Below, piece after piece: positions 33,416 to 43,600 of a stretch of 64,000 bases of DNA (the first letter of the stretch is position 1; each line of letters begins with the position of its first letter). Position numbers and translations under genes: made by a program. Origin of the DNA: Diplosphaera chodatii (Eukaryota; Chlorophyta; Trebouxiophyceae; Prasiolales; Stichococcaceae); NCBI GenBank assembly GCA_032358165.1, contig JAALGY010000054.1, forward strand, positions 2,046,001 to 2,110,000. Direction: 5' to 3'. The notes below the pieces were generated by a model that was not told where the DNA came from, did no database searches, and was given only the letters and a program-made list of their open reading frames with translations.

Positions 33416-35653
33416 TCACATCGTGGGCCCGGGTGCTGGCGGCGCTGCCGGTGCCATGGCATTGGCGACAAGCGTGTCCGTCAGGCTGGACTCTAGGACC
33501 GACACCATACGCCGCAGCAGCGAGTCGAAGCCGCCCGCCTGTGCAGTGGCCGCCGCAGCCGCGACGCCCTCAAAGTGCTCCAGGGCATACAGGGCGCAGG
33601 CCTTGCCCAGCTGAGGCGCGTCATAGTTCTCCGCCAGCTCCTGGGCGGCTGGGAGGGAGTCGGCTGACAGCGTGCGGGCAATGGCAACCTCGCACAGGCG
33701 CTTGAGGCCCTCCAGCATGTACTGGTCGGCCGCCTGCAGCAGCTCCTCTGCAATGTCGCCGGGTACCTCCACCTTGCCTGTATAGATGCAGCGCATCATG
33801 CGCTCGAACACGCAGAAGCGGATGTTGGGGATGGGGATGACGGAGGCCTGCTTCTCCTTGTAGTGCCCGTCGAACATGGCGCGGAAGCACTCGCTGGATG
33901 CAAGCAGTGCGATGCGGTGCGCATAAAACTTGCGGTCCTGCACGAGGAAGGTGACGTCGGACAGCGTGGGGTTGTTGACGTATTGCTCCCCCAGGAACAC
34001 ATTGCGCCCCGGCTGCTCGAGCTCCGGCAGATCCCCTGTGGCATTGGCCTTCTTGGCCAACTCGAACAGCGCGCCTGCAGCCTCCTGCTGCAGCTCCTCG
34101 GACTTGGCATCCGTCAGCATGTCCACCAGGACCTGCAGCCCGCGCCGGTCTACAAAGGCCGTCTTGAGGTCGGCGGTGGCGGCGAGGCGCGCCAGGGCTG
34201 TGGCCACGCGCTGCTGCACCGCGCGGTCTGATGAGTACATCGCGTACAGTATCTGGTGCAGCACCTTGCCTGTGATCTTCTCCTCCAATCGCTTGATGGT
34301 CTTCTGCACGCAGTCCTTGGACGCTTGCACAATCAGGTCCGCCCGCTGCAGCCGCTGCACGCCGCCATCGCGCACAATGTCGGCTATGTTGTCCTCATTG
34401 TCTGCCAGGCCATACAGTGCAAAGGCTGCATTGTGCTGCAGATTCCCATTCCGGCTCTCGAGCAGGTCCATCAGCGGCCGCAGTCCCCCGGCCTGCACGA
34501 TGCCGGCCTGGTTGTCAGCGTTCTGCGCAAGGCGACCCAAAGCGAAGGCTGCCATTTCCCGAAGCTGTGTATCGCCCTGCCCGAGCATCGCAATCAGGGG
34601 CGGCACCGCCCCGCGCTGCACAATTCTCGCCTTGTAGTCATCTGTGGTGGTGGCAAACTGGCCAAGCAGCAGCGCCGCCTCCCGCTGGCTCTCTGTGCAC
34701 TTGCTGCTCAGCAGCCCAATGACGGGCTGCAGTGCGCCCTCCAGGAGCACAGTCTTCTTGATGTGCTGGCTGGAGTGCACCAGGTTGCCGATCACGCCGA
34801 CCGCCTCGTAGTGGATGCCCACATCATCCGAGCGCAGCATCTGGATCAGCGTCGGCAGCGCCTGGCACTCCACGATGAGGTTCTTGTTCTCCTCGTTCTT
34901 GAAGGCCAGCGTGCGCAGCGCGCCCGCCGCCGCCCGCTGCACCTTGGCGTCAAATGACTCGAGCAGGGCCACGAGCGGCGGCACGCCCCCCTCGGCCCGC
35001 ACTTTGCACTTGATCGTCACATTTTCGTGCGCGAGGTTGGTGATGGCGTCCGCAGCGCGCCGTGCCACGCTGGCGCCCGGCCCCGGCGGGCAGCGGCTCG
35101 GCACATGCTGCTTCAGGAGGCCCACCAGGCCCTGAAGGGCGCCCCTGTCTGCGATGGCGTGCTGGTGCTCCGGCTTGATGGCCAGCAGACCCAACACGAA
35201 GCACGCCTCCTTCTCGATCTCCTCCCCGCCATTGCTGTTCACGACAAACTCCCGCAGGTTGGGGGGTTCGTCCGGCTGAAACACGGACAGCAGCGGCACG
35301 ACGACCTGGATGCCGCCCTCCGCAACAATGATGTCCACATTCTCCTCTGTTTTAGAGAGGTCTGCCAGGCTGTGCGCTGCTCGCCGCAGCGCAACTCGCT
35401 CTGCGCCCTCCCCCGGCCGTTTCAAACCGCTGCATGCTGAGCTGATGACCGCGAGCAGTCGCTGCACCTGGGCTGTAACACTGTCCTGACCCTCCTCGTC
35501 CCTCCCATAGGCATCCGGAGCCGCGGGGCTGAGCGGCTCGTGCTGTGAGTCCTCCAGCTTGCGACGCTTGGAGGCGGGCAGCGTCGCTAGCTCCTCGCAG
35601 ACGCCACAGCCCTCCACAGAGCCCACGGAACTCAGCGAGCTTGCAAGGCTCAT
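33416..35653 (-). CDS. Armadillo-repeat / BTB-POZ protein, ARIA/ABAP1-like
   Basis: Uninterrupted 745-codon frame. The order is a short N terminus with a possible nuclear signal (SKRRKLED), armadillo repeats over about residues 75-530, and a BTB/POZ domain at about 560-665 (LSDVTFLVQDRKFYAHRIALL, with FRAMFDGHYKE). A BACK-like helical tail follows (AAQELAENYDAPQLGKACALY). ARM repeats show the usual GGVPPLVALL, LRTLAFKNEENK and IGNLVHSSQ patterns. Arabidopsis ARIA and ABAP1 have this same order and about 710-740 residues. ARIA binds the ABF2 transcription factor, ABAP1 acts in DNA-replication licensing control, and BTB proteins often serve as Cullin-3 adaptors; which applies in the alga cannot be told. 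The gene has no introns, unlike its neighbours. Confidence 0.93.
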   Translation of the reverse strand: MSLASSLSSVGSVEGCGVCEELATLPASKRRKLEDSQHEPLSPAAPDAYGRDEEGQDSVTAQVQRLLAVISSACSGLKRPGEGAERVALRRAAHSLADLSKTEENVDIIVAEGGIQVVVPLLSVFQPDEPPNLREFVVNSNGGEEIEKEACFVLGLLAIKPEHQHAIADRGALQGLVGLLKQHVPSRCPPGPGASVARRAADAITNLAHENVTIKCKVRAEGGVPPLVALLESFDAKVQRAAAGALRTLAFKNEENKNLIVECQALPTLIQMLRSDDVGIHYEAVGVIGNLVHSSQHIKKTVLLEGALQPVIGLLSSKCTESQREAALLLGQFATTTDDYKARIVQRGAVPPLIAMLGQGDTQLREMAAFALGRLAQNADNQAGIVQAGGLRPLMDLLESRNGNLQHNAAFALYGLADNEDNIADIVRDGGVQRLQRADLIVQASKDCVQKTIKRLEEKITGKVLHQILYAMYSSDRAVQQRVATALARLAATADLKTAFVDRRGLQVLVDMLTDAKSEELQQEAAGALFELAKKANATGDLPELEQPGRNVFLGEQYVNNPTLSDVTFLVQDRKFYAHRIALLASSECFRAMFDGHYKEKQASVIPIPNIRFCVFERMMRCIYTGKVEVPGDIAEELLQAADQYMLEGLKRLCEVAIARTLSADSLPAAQELAENYDAPQLGKACALYALEHFEGVAAAAATAQAGGFDSLLRRMVSVLESSLTDTLVANAMAPAAPPAPGPTM

Positions 35654-36465
35654 ATCAGGCGGCCGCGAGGCCGGCTGGCAGGCTGCTTGCCGCCAGCCTG
35701 AGCCTGCTGCTCAAGTCCAACGGCGCGCGGGCGCCCGTGATCTGCTGATGTACGCCCCTGAACAGCCTTTGGTTTGACCTCAGTGCTGTGCGCCAAAGCG
35801 CGGGCGGCAGAGCCTGGGCCTGTGCCAATGCGCCCTCTCGCAAAGCGAACTCTGCCAAATTCAGAGCCGAACAGGACCGGCGTGCCACAATGTAAAGAGT
35901 GATGTAAGCCCAAGGCCCGCTCAACTGCGCTGTGTGACTTGTGCCCCAAAACCCTGTGGTCAGCCCCTGGTGCTGCTCAATTGGCATCTGCACATGATGC
36001 TTGCGGCGGCTGTACATCGTGCTGTGTCACATTACACAACTTGGTTGACATACTGCAGCGCTGGGCTTCGTGTTGAGCAAACGGCGCACGGCTGACACGT
36101 TTGGTATGTCGGGCATGTCAATTTGCGCACTGAGCACTCGATCATCGTGTGCTGTTTCCCCGGCACAGCAACGGCTTGCTTCAGCGACGGCGTGTTGTTG
36201 CGGCACCATTTGAGAGTGATGCACAGCGACTGCTGGTAGGGTGGGTCCGATGTGCAGGCATCAGGTTGGGTACAGGTCGCCCAGTGCTCCTTGCAGAGGG
36301 GTAGACAGAAAGCTTCACGGTGCCTGCTCACTGGTACCCCCGAGGCACAAACGCAAGCAGTGCTGCTGAAGACCCTGTGACAGCCAGATCCTGCGGGCAC
36401 ATTGGCACTGGATGTGCACCTCAGCAAGTTGCCGCAGGCAGGTGGCCGCATCCCATATGCTGTGC
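35654..36465. other. Intergenic between ARM-BTB start and GCNA-like stop
   Basis: An 812-base gap between two minus-strand genes. It should hold the ARM-BTB promoter/5' UTR and the 3' UTR of the GCNA-like gene. A minus-strand TGTAA (TTACA at 36032-36036) lies about 430 bases beyond the GCNA-like stop. No coding content was recognised. Confidence 0.4.
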
Positions 36466-39400
36466 CTATGCTATGGCTGTGGTTGTTGCAACCTCTGGCG
36501 CCTGCCCGAGCTGCTTCTGCTGCTTCCACAGCACTGCCACTGCCTTCATCACGTCTCGGTGTGGGGTGTGTGCGCCGGCTGCTGCCTTTGCTGCGGCAAA
36601 GTTTTCCTGCACACAGTGGAAGCACTGCTTTGCCGAGGTGCAGCTGCAACACATGGCGTCCTGATGCCGGAGATGCACATGCCAGCGGGGCGCATGCATT
36701 GGACGTGCATCATGCATATATCGTGTGGCAGCTGCCGACCGTCTTGACAGCTTCTTGGCATGACCACCTTGACGAAGAGGCTGAAAGCAGAAGCGACTCG
36801 CGCCCTGGCAGGTGTGCCGTCCGCCCTGAAGCGGCCGAGCGGCTGCAGGCGCGCGCGGCACCGTCCACACACCTTCTTGCTGACGTCCAGCGAGTTGGAG
36901 TGCCGCCCATACACCTTGCCACACCTGCCAGTTTTCATCAAATGCTTTACTCAGAAAGCCATCACGTCAGCGGCGGGCGTCACGAGGTGGACGTGGGCCA
37001 GAAACGACATTCAGTAAATCAGCAACAAGCAATGTAGGACGCAGGGACTCAAAACATGAATATGAAGAGGACACAAGACGCACGCTGCATTGGTGCACTG
37101 CCAACGGAAGGCATACTGGATCTCGTAACTGTGCCGCGTGGTGATTTGCACATGCGGAAAGTGCGGCCCAAACTTTGCTGCCCAGCCGTAGAAGGCCTGA
37201 GGACCACAGCACAGTGTTGCTACTGCTGGATTTGACAGCAAGCAACAACAGCCCATGACACACTGGCACAGCTCACTGGCAACGAGCAGACAGTACCGCT
37301 GCACGAGGCACCTGCCCATGCGGTGGTTTGGCGCTGTGGTTGAGCACCCAGCAGGCGGCATGGCACAGCTCGTGCGCCAGGGTTGCTTCAAGGCGCTCCA
37401 GACGGTCCACCACCTTGGCTGAGAGCTCTACCCGCGCAACGTATCTGCAACACCATGCACAGCCCCTGGATTCTTCAACTGTCAGACATCGTGGAATCGC
37501 TCCTGTCAGACATTTGCGCTACTGTGCTGAGGTGCTGGGTGTCAGCGCATCGGTGACGAATGACAGCACAGCACATGTGACATCATTGGGCAACTGCCAA
37601 TCCAATTCATGCGCAGAAAGGCAAGCTTCCGCGCACTTCCAGCTGCCGCCTCCCTGGGCTGGTGCGGTGCGGGAATAGTGTGTCAGGCCCGCTGTTGTGC
37701 ACAGCGTCTTGCTCCACGTGATCTGCAGATCGGCCGGCAGCTGGCCGCCAAATACCTTGGCATTGTACCTGCAAGGGAGCAGTGCACTCCAACATATGCA
37801 CAGTGCCACGGGGCTGCGATACTTCATTGACATTGGTCGGTGGCTCTGCACCACAACTCGTCGCAACCTCTTGTAAAACTCACTGGCGGTACAGGGACTC
37901 AGCCAGCGCCTCACGCTGCCGGGCAAACGGCACCTTGGCCCCCTGCCCTGTGGGCTTCTGGCCTGTGATGGCGCTGCCGCGGCCTGCGAGAGGGAAGTGC
38001 CACGTCAGGTGATGCACTTCAACCAGTCCAAGAACGTGATGGTGCATATGCATCGGTCAGTGCACATGGGCCATCGCTTGGGACCTGCAGGTCGCGGCGC
38101 AGTCTTTGCAGTGGAGAAGTTGCGTGGTTGCAGAGGCCGTGCAGGTGTACCGATGGCTGCGGGCCCTTCGTTCTCCTGGCCCCAGTCTGTCGGCACAAGC
38201 AGGTCCCTGCGCACAACGTCGAGCACAAACTTGCACGAAGCCTTGCAGGCCACAACATCACTGGATCAGGCCGATCATGCAGTCAGCAGCATTGTTGAGT
38301 TCTAGAATTACACTGCTGTGTCCCTACCTTCAGAGTAGATCTCACCTGTCAGGAGTGTCAAACACGGAGTGCTCCGCCTCCTCGTCGCTGCTGAGGGTGA
38401 TGATATCAGGCGGTGGCAGCACGCTCGCCCTGCGTGGCCGCGGTGCTGCTGGCTTTGCCGCCGCCTCAACGGCTGCCAGGTTGCGGCGGGTGGCAGGCTG
38501 CGGCGGCTCTGCCGGTCGCTTGTAGCCTGACATCCACGGCGGGGTGGCAGCCTGTACTACGTAGGCTTGAGGTGACGATGACAAGGCCTTCATTAGCTGT
38601 GGCTGAAGATGCAGTCAGGATGCACCTGATTGTGCAAGCAGGACAGCAATTCAGTTCGCATCTGAGCAAGGCAAGCGATCAGTACCTGGCCTGGTTCTGC
38701 AGGACTTCGAACAGCAGAAGGCATGGCAGCAGCTGGGGTCGCAGGCGACGCCGTCAACTGAGCCGGCTGCCGCCGAGCCGGCGCTGTTGCTGGTGTCGCA
38801 CGCGGCTGGGGCCGGGTGGCGGGGAACTGCCATGGCGGCGTGCATCGCCAGGGCGTCGGCAGGAACTCGCAGGCAGTCAATGACTCCGAAGAGGCACTGG
38901 GACTGGCCACACCGCTGGGTGGCGACGCATACCCTGCTGCAGGGTGCACGACAACTGCAGGATCGCTATCTGACTCCGCATCGTCTGACAGCACGGCCAG
39001 TCGCCGCCGCGGCGTGTATGTGGCCGCCCATGCGATCTCAGGGGAACCTGGGCTGCTCTGCTGCTCTGCCTGGGGGCTCGTGCAAAGGTCCACGATGCCA
39101 TCTGGCGGTGCAGGCTGGTCGTCCAGCTGTAGGCCCTGCAGCGCTGTCCATAAGCTTGCAGCTGGCAGTGGAGGCTGAGCGTCCGCCCAGCGTACTGATG
39201 CCTTGTGCTGCGATGCTTGCGCCGGCTGCTTGCTGTTGGGCGGGATTGTGGGCGACTCTGGGCCTGCGAAGCTTAGACGGCGTACTGCCTGTGCAGGCAT
39301 GGCTGTAGCTGCTGAGCGTGCTGCTGAGCTTGCTTCCATCGCCATGCTGCTGGTGGCATGTTCAGACTCACTGTCACTAAGCTCCAGCCGCTGGCCGCCT

Positions 39401-39966
39401 CTCCTCACTGATCTGCTGAAGGTGAGGCAGCCGCTGCTGGTGCCGTCGCTGATGCTGCGGCAGGAGGCCGTCACGCTGGGTAGTGCCTTTGCCACGTCGC
39501 TGCCATCAGCGCTGGTGACTGCGGTGCTGACTCTGGGGCTGGTTGCGTCTGGCCAGGGCACGAAAGGCTTGTTAGTGCCGCTCTGTGGCTGTGTTGGCAG
39601 TGCTGCAGATGCGTCAAGCCGCAGCCCTGTCGAGCAGGCCGCCAGTTCTTGTGCAGCTGCAGGGTGTGCCCTGTGCGGGCTCGGCAGCCTGGCTGCTGCG
39701 GCAAACGAGAGGGCGCGCTGGTGTCCTGATGTGGGCGAGATCTGCCTTTCTGCAGAAGTAGGGCGCTTTGCATGCCCAGTGGGCCCTGGCTGCGTGCTGG
39801 GCACATGCTGACCAATGGCACCTGCGCTCCGCTGCATGTGCGCAGCTTGAGGCGTGTCGGACTCGCTGTCTGACAGGAGTATCTTCCTGTGACTGCGCCT
39901 CTGCACTGTGGATGACACGATATCGAAGTCGCTATCGCTGGTGCTGTCCGAGCAACCCGGCATCAT
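36466..39966 (-). CDS. GCNA-like SprT-family zinc metalloprotease
   Basis: SprT protease of the GCNA/ACRC branch, which clears DNA-protein crosslinks. Exons: 39966-38686, 38596-38346, 38206-38151, 37983-37884, 37768-37637, 37444-37312, 37196-37084, 36924-36768, 36606-36466, giving 787 residues with phases closing. The N-terminal 500 residues are disordered, Ser/Asp-rich (DSTSDSDFDIV, SDSESD, SSDEEAEHS), like the acidic region that names GCNA. The SprT domain starts YNAKVFGGQLPADLQITWSK. The active site is HELCHAACW at about 37350. The zinc ribbon has QC..CGKVYGRHSNSLD and VCGRCRARL. The protein ends FSLFVKENFAAAKAAAG and a helix, matching the family's C-terminal FVKENY segment. Human SPRTN lacks this acidic N terminus and ribbon arrangement, so GCNA is the better match. 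Confidence 0.88.
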
Positions 39967-40618
39967 GCGCAGGGAACATCAATGCACTGCCGCAGGTCAA
40001 ATTTGATCTGCAGCCACTGCAGATGCCCGTGACTGCTCTGCTGCGCGCCCACGGCCGCGGTATGTGGACTGAAGTGCGGATGCCAGTTGGTCTGCAGGTG
40101 AACCGATGCTGGGCAGATCAGCGCGTGACAAGAGTGATCACGCCAGCTGTTGTTTTCGAGCTCAAAACCTGTGCAATGGTCATCATCTGCAAACTGAAAG
40201 CAAGCATGCCGTGGGAACGCACCCGCAATTCCTTGTTGTTCGATGATCTGCAGACAGTGGTCAGCTGTACTCAACACGTGTGTGTACTTGTGTTGAGCGA
40301 TCGAAAGTCATGATCACTACCACTGGATTGTACTGACCGCTTACGAAGACAGGCAGCATCAGGAACGATGTCGTCATTGGGCATGTTACTTGGTGTCTTG
40401 TGAGAGCCTGGTACCAAGGGTCTGGCAGCAGCTACCAACTGAGGCTCAGTTTGCCTTGCTGGCAGCAGCATGTGACAGCAGCTTGGGCGGCATCGACCGC
40501 AGTGGGCGTCCTGGCGAGCAAGATGAGAGATCTTCCAGGAAGGAAAATGACTGCGCGTGCTGACAGCCCCACCTCCTGCAGCCGAGTGCTGCTGTAGCTC
40601 CGCAACAGCACAGGCGGG
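39967..40618. promoter_or_regulatory. Shared head-to-head promoter region, GCNA-like / SEC8
   Basis: A 652-base gap separates the divergent start codons of the GCNA-like protease (-) and SEC8 (+). It must include both promoters. No named motif was identified. Confidence 0.45.
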
Positions 40619-43600
40619 ATGCCGGATGAAGAGCGCCGTGTTGACTGGGATGTGGTCGACGATGAGCTGTACCAGATTCCTGCTGTATACAAGGACGGAC
40701 GATTTGATTCACTCAAGCACGTGCTCACGGTGCTGGGCGCAGTCGACTCTGAGGCAGCACTTGATGAGGTGAGGGCGACCTGGGAGACCGGGCTCAGCGG
40801 CCCTGATTACCACCACCTGGCAACATGTAATGCATCCAGTCTACCTCACTGCTCATGCTGAGGCCGGTTTAAGGTCATGTCTGTTCTGTCTGCAGCTGCG
40901 GCAGCAGTTCGTCACTGTAGATGGCTTGGTGGACGATGTGGTAGCGACATACCACAATGGCTTCAACAAAGCGATTCACAACTACTCACAGATCCTGCAG
41001 CTGTTTGCTGAGACGAAAGCACAGGTGACATCGCGTCGTCCGGTGCAGACTCGTGTGCAATGCTGCTGCTGCTGAGGCAACAGTGGGGTGCAGCATCAAT
41101 GCTTTGAGGCCTGTGGCGGTGTCAGAATATATGACACTTACATGATCGCCAGGTGGAGACAACAAAGCGGAATCTGGAGGATGCAAAGCGGCGGCTGGGC
41201 ACGACTTCACGCTCCCTGCAGCAGCAGGTGCGACCAGTGCAGCGGCGGCCGCAGCAGCCAGATGCACACATGCAGGAGCCTGTAACATCTGGACCTGACA
41301 GAGCAGGGAAGGAGGGCAGCTGAGCTGCTGTTCTGGACATGCAGTGGCGGCGCAGTGTGATGCTGGACGAGACGTGCACGCTGCTGGCGGATGTGCAGAC
41401 GCTGGTGGACATCCCGCCCCGGATCCAGAAGCTGGTGCGCAGATGCGCAGTGCCGGCTCGAGTTGGGTGTAGCATGCATGCTCAGGGCTCGCAACCACCA
41501 ACCCTCAACTCGTACGAGGTCACCGCACCGCTCCCGAGGAGGCAGGGGAGACCGCATGGTGACCGCCACTCGTCGGCGTGCAGGAGGAGGCAGAGGACTG
41601 GTCCGCGGCTGCGGTGCTGCTGCTCGAGGGGTGCAACCGGCTGGCCCGCCAGGAGATGTCCAAGGTGGAACGAACTCTTCCCAGTCGATGGCTGCGATCC
41701 TGGTTGTTGTGCCTTTGCATGCCAGCAGAATGTCTGACACATCAGGCCACGCAAGATGTCAGACACAATTCGCTTCGCTCCTGGTCAATAGACTCCGGTC
41801 CAAGGGACACGATGGAGGCGCTCAAGAGGCACATGGCCGTTTGGCACACTGCGCTGCTGCATGACGCGAGCAGAGGCCTTTAAGTGCTGACATCTCAGGC
41901 AGTGATGCGTGTGTGCACATGCCCAGATCGGGGCGCTGCGGGACCTGAAGAAGGACATGGGCGTGCGGCGCAACGTGCTGCTGCAGGCGGTGGTGGCCGA
42001 GCTGGAGCGCCGCGTGTACCACACCGCCATCGGGGAGGCGTCCGACAGCTCCTCCGACGAGGACGAGACGCCAGAGCTGTCCGCCACCCTCGTCATGGAC
42101 GAGGCACGCCCCCTGCATGCTTCGTGCTCGTCTAAGCATCGTGACTAGCGCGGCGAGTGGCCAATACGGGGCCGGGCTGCTGTTGGACTGGCCAGCAAAC
42201 CACATGTCCGAGGACATGATGCCGTGACAGCGTGCCATGCACGCTGGTCTGGCGTCTGCCGGGTCGAGCAGCTGCTGGACCAGTGTTCCTGTGACACGCA
42301 GGTGCCACAGCTGCCGGGAGCGCAGGAGGCGCCGCCCGCCCGCAGCCGGCAGTCCACGGTGCTGGACTCGCGGCGCTCGATGCTCATCGCATCCCGCCGC
42401 TCGCAGATGCTCGACTCCCGCAAGTCCGGCATGCTCGTCGGTGAGACTCAGCACTGCCGACAAGCTTGCATTAGGTGCTGTGTGGTGGCAAGACTCAACC
42501 AGGTGACTGTGTTACGTGAAGGTCTGCAATGTGCAATGTGTGTGTGGTGATTGATGTGAACACTGCTTGCAGGCCGCAGCAGCAGCGCCAAGGACCGGGC
42601 GCGGCACAGCATGGTCATGGACATGCGGCGGACAGCGTCAGCCAACTCCATGAGGTGGGTCTTGCGATGCTGAGCATGCATTGATGGGCACAGCAGAGGG
42701 TAAACAAACATGCTTGTGACAATGGGCATAAACCCACTCATAGCCATCCGATGCTCCATCGCAGCAGCTGCAGGACCGTTCAGTCTCGCATTTGGAAGGT
42801 GGCACACACCCCAAACTTGCAGCCTGTCCCAGCACACCACCTGCACTAGACGTTCTGACCAACCCTGATGACTGCTGTCCGCACAGGGGCAGCGGGCTGC
42901 AGCGGCCGGGCGTGCGGGGCAGCGCCGTGCTGGGCGGCCGGCCGTCCTCGCGGCTGGGCGGCCCCGGCAGCCACCCGCCCAGCGCCTCGCGCACCTCCAT
43001 GCGGCAGGGCCCCGGCCGCACCGCCAGCGGCGAGCAGCGGCGCTCCTCCCTCGTCATCGGCCGCCGCCCCTCGCAGGCACGTCCATGCTCACCTGTCAAT
43101 ATAGCGGCCGGACCACGGGACGACCACGTCCGTATCATGCATCAGCAATCCCATTGCCTTTGGCGCTTAACAACCCCACACATGGCTGGCGTGCCATGGT
43201 GCTATGCTGCTTCGGAGGTCAGCGTCAGTGGCATCGTGACTCACAGGTGCAATTTGGGCGGCCTGGAGGTGCGCTGGCAGCAGCAGCCAGCGGCAGGGGT
43301 GCAGCCGCCGACAGGGCGCTGACCGCCGCTGACGGGGGGAAGGGCGCGCAACGGAGTGCTGCGGGCATCCCGCTGCCCGCTCTGGTCGACGCTCTGATTG
43401 CGGTGGGTGCTCACTGGCCACAGCTATACCATCAGCTCAACAGATGCATTGTTCTTCCTCACATTACATCCCGGCGCTGCTGACATGCGTGCGAGGTCCC
43501 GAAGTTTGTGTCACTGTTCATTGATCACGGTGCCCTGCAGGTTGGCGGCGTGTCAGAGGCGGCGCTCTCCATCAGGCGGCATGCCGCCACGCAGATGCAC

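Noticed and set aside
33930..34957. Two plus-strand frames of about 230 residues over the ARM-BTB gene
   Set aside because: Antisense shadows of a clear 745-codon ARM-BTB frame; high GC keeps opposite frames open. No recognisable content.
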